From Siphonodentalium dalli (taxonomy: Eukaryota > Mollusca > Scaphopoda > Gadilida > Siphonodentaliidae), in assembly GCA_032622095.1 (NCBI GenBank), contig CP136064.1:181258011-181322010 (forward strand): a stretch of 64,000 bases of DNA. Reading direction: 5' to 3'. Below the pieces are notes generated by a model. The model had not been told where the DNA came from. It made no database searches and saw nothing but the letters and a program-made list of their open reading frames with translations. A program made the translations under genes and the position numbers. Every line of letters begins with the position of its first letter. Position 1 is the first letter of the stretch. Shown one piece after another: positions 1 to 13,500 of the stretch.

Positions 1-127
1 ATCGGTGACTCGAAAATTAAATTAGCCTTTATAACAGAATGAGTGAATTAGAGAACCAGAATTGGAAAGGTTGACGGGATAAACGTATTTACAATTGGGC
101 CGAACGAGCGAAACATGACTACAAATA

Positions 128-2430
128 GTCCAGTGCATTTATGAGAAAAAAATGCCAAACCCGGAACTAATTGCAACAGAATTTTTTTTTGCTGGAGTAA
201 GTACATAAACCCTCCATAAACAACATACTAAAAATCGGCAAAAATCGGAAAAAGGGAAATTGGTGAATTTCGTGAAATAAATTTGGGGAAATTTGGTCAA
301 ATCATCAATTTATGGATTTTCATGGATGTTTATAAAAACAATAAAATTCAAAAATCCTACAAAAAGGATGTGTATTGTGTCGTCCTCAGTTTCCTGAACC
401 CAGTACTGAAAACCAGTCCCAGATTCATTACGTATTTTTCGAGTTGTGTGCCTTCAAAAATGCAAGTTTACCTGATTTCGGCCCATTTTCGGGTCCTCAC
501 TTTCGAAGAATGAGCCAAAATGCCTTATTAATGATTAATTATTAAAAAAAAACTAGAGCAAACTGAAGGGATTTTTCACTGTTTTAGTAATTTCCTCACT
601 AGATTAAACACAAAATATGATTAATATGTGCATCTATAATTAAGAAGAAGATTATATTCTCAAACAAAATGTGTGTTCCATTGTATGGACTTAGCCAATT
701 TTGCCTCTGACACTGAACGTGTGTGATGAAATGCAATATTTGAGGTCATGTAACTCAATAATTTAATACCAATATGCCATGCGTTTCTTATAACCTTTTA
801 AGTATGTTGGATTGAACAAATTGTAAAGGTATTAACAGGACATTATTTAAGAAAATCAACTTATGGCCCTTTGAATACTTAGTCTTAGCTTGTTTCCAAA
901 GATGCCAGTTTGAGGCATTTTTGTCCATTCTAAAAGGATTTGGGCCATAAAAACAAAAAACAATGGGTGTTTTAATGTGTAAAATGATTTGAACTTTCCT
1001 CCCACAACACGTAAGTGATAAAAAATTAGCCTTACATTGGTTATGCCATAGTATGTCACTAGATTTCTTTCATTTTTCAGGAAACTGACTCCAAATTTTA
1101 GCGTTGGTATAGGGGTAGGAAAAATCACAAAATGCAATCTTATCACCAAATTACAGCCATTTCAGACACAATGTTGTTTTCTTCCAGTTTGTGTACATTC
1201 CTGTTGCATTATAAAACTGCTTAATACGTTATCGGACGTTGATTTAGAACTTTATGGCTATGTTGTATAAAAACAATCTCAAAATGCCAATTTGACATTT
1301 CACTGCCAAATTATGACAACAAATATTATAGCTCTGTCAATAAACATAAACAAAGGAAATATGAAATTATGCATGAAAGAACAATGTAAGCAGAAGCTGT
1401 TAATATAAAGTTTTATGCTTCAAGATGCATAATTTTGAAGTTTTTGTTGATATGCTTTCCCCTACCCCATTGTTCTGCCGTTCAAATTTGGAGTAAGTTT
1501 CCATAATGATGAGTGAAATCCAGTGACATTCATTGGTATAACCATTGAAATGCTATTTTCTCAACAAAAAAATGATTTAAGAGGACAGATCACATAATTT
1601 TACACAATAAACTTTCGTTAATTATTCTTAATATGCCTAAAATCCTTTTAAAATTGACAAAAACGCCCCACAATAGCATTTTCGGAAAAGAGGCTAGACT
1701 AAGAGTTCATAGGACCATAATTTTATTTTATTCACCAATGTATTTGGAAATTACTTCACAATTTCTTCAATCTAGTATTCTCAAAATGTTATGAGAAAAG
1801 CAGAGCATATGGATATTAATTTATTGATTTACATGACCTCAAATATGGCATTTCATCACACAAGTTCTGTGGCAAGGCAAATTTGGCTAAGTCCATACAA
1901 TGGAACACACATTTTGTTTGAGAATATTTTATTCTCCTTATTCATAGATGCACATATTAATCATATTTTGTGTTTAATCTAGTGAGGAAATTGCTAAAAC
2001 AGTGAAAAGGTCATTAATTTGGCACTAGTTTTTTAAATAATTAACCATATAATACGGCATTTGGCTCATTCTGCGAAATTAAGGCTCCAAAATCAGGTAA
2101 ACTCGCGTTTTTGAAAGCACACAACTCGAAAAATACTTAAGGAATCTGGGAATGGTTTCCAGTTCTGGATTCAGGAAAATGTGGTCGACAAAATAGGCAT
2201 GATATTTGTAGGACTTGTAAATTTGAATTTTTTATATACATTCATGAAAATCCATATATTGATGATTTTACCAAATTTTCCCAATTTATTTTCCACGAAA
2301 TTCACTAATTTCCCTTTTTCCGATTTTTGCCGATTTTTAGTATGTTGTTTACGGAGGGTATATGTACCAATTCCAGCAAAAAAAAATTCTGTTGCAATTA
2401 GTTCTGGGTAAAACCATAAATGCACTGGAC
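128..2430. mobile_element. 2.3-kb TA-flanked degenerate palindromic element
   Basis: Left end GTCCAGTGCATTTATG (from 128) is inverted at the right end (to 2,430), each next to TA (126-127, 2,431-2,432). Matching blocks continue inward almost to the centre near 1,280: for example 170-300 against 2,270-2,410, 700-830 against 1,790-1,910, 850-950 against 1,620-1,720, and 1,075-1,125 against 1,450-1,500. ORFs here are mirror images of each other and not genes. Part of the same family reappears near 36,850-37,000. Confidence 0.7.
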
Positions 2431-2687
2431 TAAAAGAGAACAAGCGAGTGACTGAGTGAGTGGATGATGGAATTGTTGAAATGTATGCGAATGTGATATC
2501 TGTTTGAGAATGTTAGTGGAACAATGAACGTCGAACTTTTCGACCTTGAACGTGTAAAGGATAATGGGATTTCATTAAGTGACCCCATTTCCCAATATTT
2601 GGCACTCACATTATATTAAGGCTAAGAAGTAAGAACACGAACTTGCATTAACACCCTATTCCATCTGATGATATATACGCCATTTAA

Positions 2688-3156
2688 AGGTACTCAATCT
2701 GAGCAGACGCTCCTAAATTACTATTTCTTTGGCGTCGGGGGTAAAAAATATTTGATTCGAGTCGAGGAACCCACCCATGAAAGCTCAGAGTGATTAGATA
2801 TCGATGTTTGAAGTTTGCTGTTTCTATTGTTTGTGGACCAGATCTTATCCAGAAGCACTTGCTCAAACGGACAAATTGCGGTTGTAAGATGGATAACTCT
2901 AAATTCAAGTGGTTACTATTAACAATAAAAAACACTTGATTTTAGAGTTATCCATCTTACAACCGAAATTTGTCCGTTCGAGCATGTGCTTCTGGGTAAG
3001 ATCTGGTCCACAAACAATAGAAACAGCAAACTTCAAGCATCGATATCTAATCACTCTGAGCTTTGATGGGTGGGTTCCTCGACTCGAATCAAATATTTTT
3101 TACCCCCGAAGCCAAAGAAATAGTAAATTAGGAGCGTCTGATCGGATTGAGTACCT
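2688..3156. mobile_element. TTAA-flanked palindromic element, copy 1 (AGGTACTCAATC family)
   Basis: Flanked by TTAA (2,684-2,687 and 3,157-3,160). Ends AGGTACTCAATC / GATTGAGTACCT. Two ~225-bp arms are inverted copies separated by about 25 bp near 2,925. A TTAA target fits piggyBac-type transposases. No coding capacity; the two 83-codon ORFs are mirror images. Confidence 0.8.
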
Positions 3157-3699
3157 TTAACAAGGAAATCTACATGATTGTATTGATGTTTGTGAATATA
3201 TTATGGCAGTGGGTCAAAACGGTGTTCTATTATATGTGGGTACTTTCAAGTTTAAAACTACTACGGTATTCAATAATACCCGGCATTTTCTGACGTCCGA
3301 TATAAATAACGCAGATTAATCGACGATGGAAATGGTAATCGATTATCGGCTTTATCAACGGTTAATCGATTATACGATTAATCGTGGCACCCCTACCGCT
3401 AACTGCCTTATACCTATCCAACTACTGACATTTTATATGGCCCATCCTGAATTTGGATGATGTGGCTTGTCTACGTGGATCATGCTCTTCCAATCGACTG
3501 ATACATGTATCTTCATATAATCTAAACCCTATATGTTGATTAATCGTCAGTGATGTTAACTTGTTGTTGATGTTTCAGTTGTTTTTGTTTTGCAGTGGCT
3601 AAGCCGACGGGCGGAGGCTGAAAATGGGAGGAGAACTTCGATGGTGACGGTGATTTTATTGTTATAATAAAGCTATTGACTATATCTGTAACATTTTAA

Positions 3700-4244
3700 A
3701 GGGGTACTGTACGCCAATTTCAATAAATTCCCGTAATAGCAACGATCTAACATCGATAATATACAGAACAATAAGAAACTTGAGTCGAAGATGTATTCTG
3801 TAAACGTTCAGGTTAACAGGTTATCTTAAAATCAAAGTTAATAATTTGATATAAATTAAATTACGAATTTCCGTGTACAAGACGTAATCAGATTAAATGA
3901 CGGACAATGGATTGAGTAACGCGTGGCCCACACGATCGTGTAAAAAAGTATGTTGATACGGCGCGTAAACTCAAGCCACTCACTGACTTGTGACTATACC
4001 ATAAACTATACCATAAATGAGTATACGTGACTATAGAATGCAAGTAATGTGACATTTATTTGATACATTTGCTTGAAAACTGTACAAAAATTACTCGATG
4101 ACGATATAGTTCTGTTTTCACATTCCGGCTAATCTGCCAACATTACTTCGTACTCAAGTCTTTCAAATAATGGAAATCTGGTTACCATATTCTATGAAGC
4201 AGAGACTATAGAAATATACAACAATAGTTGAGTACAGCACCCCT
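3700..4244. mobile_element. TTAA-flanked element, AGGGGTACTGTACG family, copy 1
   Basis: TTAA at 3,696-3,699 and 4,245-4,248. Left AGGGGTACTGTACGCCA, right TGAGTACAGCACCCCT. The interior matches parts of 51,067-51,649 and 62,745-63,780 (GACTCAAGCCACTCACTGAC, the TCGAGTAATTTTTGTAC reverse complement). Lies within 200 bp of the SLC6 TM10 exon. Confidence 0.8.
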
Positions 4245-4414
4245 TTAATTGCTCCATGAAGACCGTGTTTATATTTTGTAACATTTTTTATAATAATTTC
4301 TGTGCGTTATTCTCAATTTCTTTTTTGAAAAGAGAATAAACGCATAATTTATATATACATCATCTAGAGGTAAGTTACATGCAAGTTGATGGGGTGATTA
4401 GGTGAGAGCCTTAC

Positions 4415-4511
4415 CATAAAACCATGCAATCCCAACGGTCTGTAGTACAGCGATGGGGAGAAGTGTCGTCAACGCATACCAGTCAATCAGTTGCAGCACA
4501 TACACACCACC
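4415..4511 (-). CDS. SLC6 exon: TM10
   Basis: 97 nt, acceptor TTTCATGCAG, donor GTAAGG. Encodes [19 protein letters not shown] then [14 protein letters not shown]. The GG.YVL.L.D.Y start and the ..W.YG end are TM10 signatures. It ends in phase 1, so at least one more coding exon (TM11-12) must follow to the left; none was found between 1 and 4,414. Confidence 0.94.
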
Positions 4512-7500
4512 CTGCATGAAAGGGAAACAGTGGGTATCGGAACAATATAGTTACCCTTGGAACAAACGTCGCACTACAGACGACTCGAATTCAATTCGAA
4601 TTAAACTCGAGTTTAATTCATAATTCGTCTGTTGAAACAAACGTCGCATTTAATTCAAGATGAATCTAAATGATTTCTTAAAATTGCACAAAACGTTCAT
4701 GAGGGTTTTGGTCAAAACGGCTAAAATATGAAGTTATATTTCAATTCTAAAACGTAAAATTTAGTGAGAAAATGTGGCTTTTGACTTCCAAGCGACGAAA
4801 TTAATATTAATATTCCGAGGAGTGGAAATTATTGGTTTTATATCGCTATTTCGTAGGTATTTGACACATATTTTAGGTAGGACATGATTCTTTAGGTGGT
4901 ATTTTGCTCTGCATGAACTTGTCTGAAAGAAATCAGGTCCAGTTTATTTGTATACGAAAACGTTGTACCATTTTAACAATTTAATAGTAAATTGAGGTCA
5001 ACGCGGTATAACACTATATTGCGTCAGTATGCCTATCTAAAACCACGTGGTAAAATAAACATGGCGGGCAGGGACGTATAGCTAGATGGTCTCCGTTGGG
5101 GGGGGGGGGCTAATAAATTAGCGTAATTCAATTTGCACCCCACTTGGCTGTTCCTTCACATACCTGGATGATAGCCTATTCTGAATGGATCAGTAGAATT
5201 GTGATCATGCACTGGGCGGACCATGGTTCTGCCAGTATATAGAAGAAAAAAATAGAGATCTGAACCTGAAAATCCGATCATAGTTGGGCACGGTGGGAGA
5301 AAAGGCTGAACATGAAAACCGCGAAAAAACTATAGTATTAGACTGGCCTCAAGCTTTCCAAGTGTTGGAAATTTCCAACCTGACACCCCCACGAAGGTTG
5401 GAAAATTTCTAACTGATGACCATTTAAGTTTATAATTTTGAACAAAAGCATAGGAAAATAATTAGCAGTTTTTTGGCTGGCCACGAGGGACCAGGACACA
5501 GGATTCCCGACTGATGGCCATTTCAGTCAAATTGTTGGACAAAAAGTAGGAAAATATGCAAATGTTAGTCTAAAAACAACAAATTCCCCAATAATTACTT
5601 GTTGGAAAATCAAATTACAAGAACAATTTCAACCCATCGTTGATGTGAAATTTGCACACGTCCATGCATGCATAGTAGCGGGTATATCCAAACGGAATAA
5701 ATATTTATTTAGTGCGTCTACTCGCATTTAATTTGAAACCAACGTCGCACTTTCGTCGACTCGAAATCAAATACCACCTAATTACGTCATGCTCGTTGGT
5801 GTTTTCCAGTTTCAATTGGAATTCCCTCATTAGCATATCATTATGCAGCTCGTTTGCATTTCTCCGATATAAATTCGAGTCGACCGTGATGCGACGTTTG
5901 TTTCAAACACGGATCTCAGACGCATCAGCAATTAAATTCGTGTTGACCACACGCATTCTTCGTCGGTAGTGCGTCTACTCGCATTTATTTGAAACAAACG
6001 TCGCACTTTTGTCGACTCGAATTCAAATAATTTAATTCTAGTCGTCGGTATAGTGCGACGTTTGTTCCAAGGGTATAAGGCAGGTTCCGATTAAAAGTTC
6101 CGGCTCAAACGGCTAATGTCAAGGTGTAAGTTTGGCGACAACGTCACTAATTCGGTTGTTCGATTTTACAGTGTAGGCCATACAGCCAGTGACTTACAGT
6201 TCGAGTCTGATATAGATAGGGGCCATTGAAGGATATATATGGGTTGCTGAGTTATTACGGGAAACAATAGTGTGATGCAATACATATGTAACACAATTTC
6301 CCCAGGTTAGAATCATTGTCGTTATGATGAAACCCAAAAAACTTTTTTACACACACACAAATTGCTTATGTGTATATGTGTGTATATGCTGTATTGTTAT
6401 GAACATTGTATGCAACTTTAACTGTGTGATCATGTGACTGACATCATGTGACTTGTGTGTGATGAAGGAGGAGGAGGAGGATAAAATGGCAGTTACCACG
6501 TGCATGTGCACCTGAGATGAGCTGGACTACATTAAGATGCAGACGCACGTTTTGCATAAATCCAGCCAAAAAATGGCAAGAGCTTTTCTACAAAGAATTT
6601 CTCCGGATCTATCTGGCAAAAAATATTGAATTTCACAAACCATCATCTTCATAGTGTGTATAATATGAGCAATTATTAAGAGACAACAAAAACAATGCAT
6701 TTTAATACATTTGATAGGTTGAAAATATTTGTTTTGCCCCTTTCGGTACCAAGAACTGCTAGAATAATTAATAATTTCACACAAAATTCCAATCACCAAA
6801 TAGCTTATTGTCTGGCTCTATGAAAGGAGGCTTCATTTGTATCATAATGTTGAGTTTGATTTGCCTAGTAGTTGCATAATATAGCATAATACCCCCATCT
6901 ATTATACTGAATAATAAAGAAGTCACAAATATTCCAGCCCAATGCAAACAAATGTTGATATGGAGTCTGGTCCACTCAAGCAGGGAGCAATCAACATAAA
7001 TTAGGCCACAGTGTTAAGATATATGGTGGTCAGCTTTAACTTGGTTATGAACCCATGACCCACAACACATCTCAGCCCAATTGTTCATTGATCAACAGGC
7101 GTGGCATGAAAATCCTCAAATATAGAAAATTATGTATGGGTAGTTGCCTTTCTTAGCACGCCATCGGGGCATGGCATAATACGCCTGTTTATGGAGTAGA
7201 GTGGGGCAAGGTTTAATTCATTTGTTTGAAACATTTGACCTAAGGCAAAAATGGTCGGATCGTGAAAATAATCATTAAATTTCACAAATAAAGAATAAGT
7301 CTCCTCTCATGATCTTGAGATATGATATCATGGATATATGAATTGCACTTTTGAAAAACATATATTTTACAGAAGTTCTTGTCTTGGTACCTGAAAACAG
7401 TGAAATTAAAAAATATTTTTCATGCCATAAAAGTAAAGTAAATGAGGTAATAATATCCAATTGGTTGATGGTTCTTAACAACTGTGTCACAATAACCGCT

Positions 7501-10500
7501 TGTACAAAAGTTTACAAAGAAATTCCTAACAGATTTTGAGAAAATAAATTTTGAAATTTAATATCTAAAGATAGGCACCACAAAGCAATTAAGGTGTGAG
7601 ATTTTCATGTCCATGTTATCTTCCGTAATTTTCGCCATGTTTGGATACTTTGCCATCCTGGCAACGTGTATTTTCTGATGCGGGAGATATATAATAAACT
7701 TCAATTTGATATGTAGAACCCTTTGTTCGGTCAAAGTGGAGCAAAAGTGATCATTTTTTGTTTTGGCCCACGGACTAGTGTTACTTCTTATATGTTATAC
7801 GCTACCTGTGTGACACAGAACAGTCCCAGGAGACAAAGAGGCAAGAAAATGACTGCGTTGACGATTAAATGCCTATTTCTCAACTTCGGGAAGTTGTCCA
7901 TAACAGCCGTCGTAATAGTCATTGTATTCACAATCTGGAAAGATGAAATGAATAATATGGCAAGGTTATATAGGCTGACTTAGAAGCACGTTGTCGTTGC
8001 ATGGAATATGGCAATATAAGTGCGCTGGGTAACAGGCTCTCGTCGTAAAGTGTCTGCATGAACTATTTCGATATTATTATGTCTGTCCTAAATACTCGGA
8101 TCTACGGTGGCTGGTTTAGGACATGGGAATTTTTTTTTTCTTTCGTGACCACGAAATACTAATTCGTGGCCACGAAATAACTAATTCGTGGCCACGAAAT
8201 AACTAATTCGTGGCCACGAAATACTAATGCGTGGCCACGAAATAGCTAATTCGTGGCCACGAAATAACTGATTGACATTTGCATATATCCAGATACCTTT
8301 ACGGCGACTTGTTACACTTGCACCAGGTGCAATGCGTACGATAGAAGCTACTATAAACCCCTTATGGCGTGGGACCCGGGCTCTATGGGGATATGAACGT
8401 CCGATATAAACTAGCTCAGAGAGAACGGGGAACACGGGTTAGGTGGCTCCAAGACAAACTGAATATTCATTAGTTTTTACCATAAGGTAACAAAAAAAAA
8501 TCCCCATGGCCTAAACCAGCCACCGTACGGATCGGATCTATTAGAATCCACTTTTTTATTGTTCGTGAACGGCAGGTTACTAAGACCGACCACATAGAAC
8601 ATGGTCGTGGCGATTCGAACACTAGCCCGAGAACACCGTGACGCCTGATACTGAAAATTTTAACGTACGAACAGCGTTCTTTTTCTGTTCAGGCCTCTTG
8701 GTTTGCTCTTGGTGTACTATTCGAATCATCACTCTCGGACACATATACAACAAGAAAACTATATTCAGAAATGGTAACGCCCTCAAGATCATATTATTAG
8801 CCATACATATAAATTATAATATAAAATATATTGGTTACATGAATGCACCGCCTCAGAATTCCGTTAAAACAACTAATCCTTCAAATTATTACAAAAAACT
8901 ACGGCTTAATACTGCAGGTTTCTCATTCACCACACCAGAAAGCTTCTAAATGCGGATCAAAAATCGGAGGCATTGTGTTCCCGCCAAGAGTGCATGGCCC
9001 AACCATTGTTCATACCTAAACATCTAAAGGAATCAGGGAGCTAAATGTGTTCTAGAGTCGGGGAGCGAGTACACCGTGGAATGCTAAAGGTGAAGGTAAC
9101 TGAAGAATGACCTTCACCTGATACATGCGACACGTTATTAAAGGATGACATCGCGTTTATTTGATTTGTACATAATATCTAAATAATTTAAACTGGTGAA
9201 TGAATGGGGCAATGGATTTTTGTGAGCGGGAAATTTATTTAACTAGCTGCTGTAGTCCTGGGTTTTTCCAGATCAAATTTGGCTGTGAGATAGCCCTGTC
9301 GTAGACTTGGGGATTTATTTAAAAAAGTAAACACATGACCTATGATTTTTCTGGCATTTTCGTGATCAACTGGTGTCAATCTAGCTGGGTAAACATCACT
9401 GGTATGGCTTGCAGGCTTCAATTCAGTGAATTTGGCCGAAACGTTAACACCGTCGCCTATGGGAAACCATTTAGTTCAGTGATTCCGAAAGCTATTAACG
9501 TGGTTATAATCGTTACATACTGCAACTATAAGACATCCAGCGAATACACACCCCACGAAAACCCGAAATGTGTTGTCCTGCGAGAAATTCCATTGCTATA
9601 TATCTCAATTTGACACGGCCTGATTAGCCTTCCTACAATATCCTAAAACAATAAAGCATAGTCAACAGAACTTTCACAAACTTGGACATCGACACTTTCT
9701 AATCGCTCTACAAAAGCATGGTCAGACCTATCATCGAATATTGTAACTCTGCATGGAGCCCACATCACAAATATCAAAGCATTGTGCAGAGAAATACAAA
9801 GAAAAGCAACGAAACTAGTTCGTCAAATCAAAACTCTATGCTACCAAGACCGAATGATAAGACTCAATCTGATGTCTTTAAAATATCGAATATTTAGAGG
9901 AGATCTAATCGAAGTATATAAACTGTTGAATGGTCATTACAATATCAATGCCTGTGACCTATTAGAAAGACATTCATCAGGAAGAACAAGAGGCCATAAC
10001 AAAAAGCTACAGATGCCCATTGTTAACAAGGCCATAGGAAGATATTTCTTCACGTAGAGGGTGGTAAATAGCTGGAACTCTCTGCCAGACTTCGCTGTTG
10101 AGGCTCCAACACTCGATCAATTCAAAAATATACTTAGACTCATTCTTCTATTATATAAAATACGAGTTCGACGACAAGTAATATGTTCAAGTGACTCACA
10201 AGTAATTATCGAATGACGATACATATATTTGTAAACAAGCATTGCAAATCATGTTATTGGGACAAAAAGTCGCAAGACTTGTTCCGTATGATGGTGATGA
10301 TGATATGATTGATAGAACAAACCACTATTATGATGATCGTGTCGTTATTTGTTTAAAATACGTACCAATTGACATATACGCACCCGTTCCCTAATTAAAA
10401 TCAACATATTTCGACAATTTTAGGGGACTTCCGCGAATTCGGGGAGCTCCGCAAATAGACGTCCACAAATAGCAACCTACTGCGAATTGTCACAACCGGA

Positions 10501-13500
10501 AAAAAACCCATTATCTATTTATAAAACGCCCAGCGAACCACAGCTTTCTAAAATCTGTACCACAGTATACACCCGAGGGGCGTTAATAACACGGATTTGG
10601 AATACACCATCCATGTCCACTATATTCGCAATCATTCTCAACATGACACCACGTAATATGTGAGTCGGAGGTAAAAGTTTAATATTTTAGTCTGTTCGCA
10701 AGGATATCATTGGACTGACAGTTCTAATCCTCCAATACTATGCAAACTATTGGACATCGTAAATATTATACCTGTGTATCCATGCCAACCGTGAAGAGTG
10801 TGAGGAAGAATATAAAGCTCCATAGCTGTGGCAGAGGTAGGTAGGACAGCGCCTCGGGATAGACCATGAAAGCCAAACCAGGACCTATGAATACATGTTT
10901 CTAAATCAGAAGACATACTTCTGAAAACATCAATGACAAAAACAAAAAGGAAAATTTCCCAACATTTCGCTTTAACAACAAGCAAAGTGACTGGTTCTGT
11001 CTTTTAATACCAGAGACATTTCACTATATGCCGATGACCAGTCTAGCGACCAAGTATACGTCAACACTATATACCATTGGTAAAATGTAATTCAACAATG
11101 GGAGGTATTTTAGTCGCAACATGTTCGCATTTTTCCAGATATACTGTAACAGAACACCGATGGACAAAAACGAGGAACTGTTGTGTTTACGTTTGAATAT
11201 GTATGTTGCCAAAGATGATGGGATATATTAAACGGACATAACTCATTTGAATCTCCAAATTAGATCGACCTAATTTGGAAGCAAGGATGCGATGGGTTAA
11301 TGGATATTGCGTACGATTAACAAATTAAAAATTTTAATTAAAAACAATCTAGAGGATTATTCACTCTGAAAATATTTGCAAAGACAGATATTTTTTTTTC
11401 GCACAGAAATGAGACAGACGCTCCTTAGTTTATCATATCCGAGAGTAGACTAACAAGGAACTTTCGCTATTGCGTCATGCTGATTGAATCTACTTTAAAG
11501 GAACAGAAAACTGTTTGAACTGGAGAATCGATTAGGGTTACGCTCACACGCTCCCAAATTTGCCAGGCATTCTTTTTCAGACATTTCGGTATAGAAAGCT
11601 ACTATATGTGTCAGAAAGCGAATGCAAAAATGCTTATAAAATCCACTTGTATCACAAGTCCACAGTTATAAAATCCACCTGTACCACAAGTCCACAGCTA
11701 ACTAACTATACACGATAAGTAAAAACTATGTAGTTCCACTATAGTATCGATGATATTGAAATTGGCTGTACATAGTATACAATTATCTCGCAAGAATCAA
11801 TCATACAGGCACTGTAAGGCAACGTGTTAGTAGCACGGTTACATGAGAAATTACCGAAATTTTTCTTCTCATTTCTAATCCATATATATCGTTGGTAAAT
11901 GTGAATTTTATATGCATGTTGCCGTTCATATTCTGACACTGTAGGGTTTTCTATGAGAAAATACCTGCAAAAAAATGTCATGCAAACTTGCCATTGAATG
12001 AACGTATCTTTAAAGACAACCCGTAAAGATGGATTATCTCTTTAAATAACAAATTTGAAGTAGTTGCGTGGATATAAAATAATAATAGTGAATTGACGAC
12101 CCCTGTCCAGAAATGCTTCTATCAATTAATATTGATTTTATTTCGAATATTTTATTATGAAATGAGATGATTTATTGGGACACTTTATTTGTCTATTTTT
12201 AGAACATACCATTCGGGCGATAACATATATCGATAGGGAGCATTAGATTGATTGATTGTATTGTTTTGTTCCATAATTATAAGCGATAATGAGTCTAATT
12301 AACGTTTAGATTTGACAAAATTACACAATAAAAATTCCGGGTCTCTGTTAACAGTAACCACTATTGTTCGTTAGCTAAACAACCACTCCTTTTTAGATCA
12401 GAAAATATTCGAAATTAAATCCATATTAATCGATAGAAGCATTTCCGGACAGGAGTCTTCGATTCGTATCTATTATTTTCTACCCCGGTAACTATATAAT
12501 GCATGTTTACAAAGAGATAATCACCTTTAAAGATAATCAGTTGTACGTTTTCTATATACCAAAGACAATTAATTAGGTGGAACATATGAGCCAAATTTGA
12601 GAGTCCCTGCACGGTGGCTAAATATATTGGTTTTGCAAAAAGGTAGCTTTGATCACTTTATGACTTGGGACCCAAAATTAAAATAATCATTTTTAAATTT
12701 TCGTTGCCAGCTTGTATACTTATTCATCTGAGTTCAGAAACTTCAGACCCACATCAGTATGGGTCTTGTGTATGTTTATATCGTGTTATTTGTTATGGCT
12801 TTTTCTTGTCCTCGCAATGCATGTGTGTAACGAATTACGTGAATTTCAAGTGATTTATATTTAGTTTTAGCCATTTGTCGGTTTGGGCTCCAAAACACAC
12901 CTACTAATATTCGCTTTTGAAAATTATGAAATTAACGTCGATGTGAGACATCTTGCCGCCATTATTGAGCAATAAATGACGTAGGTTCCAGGCCCAGGCT
13001 AAGTGAACTCTATAAGTATATGAGTTTTTGGCGTTCAAATTTCGTACCTCGAAAAATGGTGACTGAATTCACTTGAACACTTATTCTTCTCAACATTTAT
13101 ATGGTGCCGGGCTTAATAGTGAGCTAGCAAAAATATACATAGTTCATTCGCTCTCTATTTTTGGCTGATTTATTTATATATAGGCGAAGAAAATGATGAA
13201 ACTATCTTCGTTGTGAGACATCATGCCGCCATTTTCTAGCAATTTACGACGTAGGTTCCCGGCCCTGGATAAATGAACAATCTTCTGTGAGTCCGTTAAC
13301 GTGCATAATTAAATGGACACAGTGCGTCAATCTGGACGCCTGAGTGATACTGCATAAGTAGGTTGTATATATTGAAATTTCTAACATATACAATATATGT
13401 TATAAGTATCTAAGAGATCATGCACGTGGTTTCGAGTTGATGAGTAGCACGCATTCAAAGTGGGCGATGCGATTGCAAACGCGACCAGAAACGACGAAAA

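Noticed and set aside
2684-3160. Two 83-codon ORFs with near-identical proteins
   Set aside because: Mirror images produced by the palindromic element.
8141-8270. CRISPR-like array
   Set aside because: Palindromic 20-21-bp units are back to back with only ~7-bp constant linkers.
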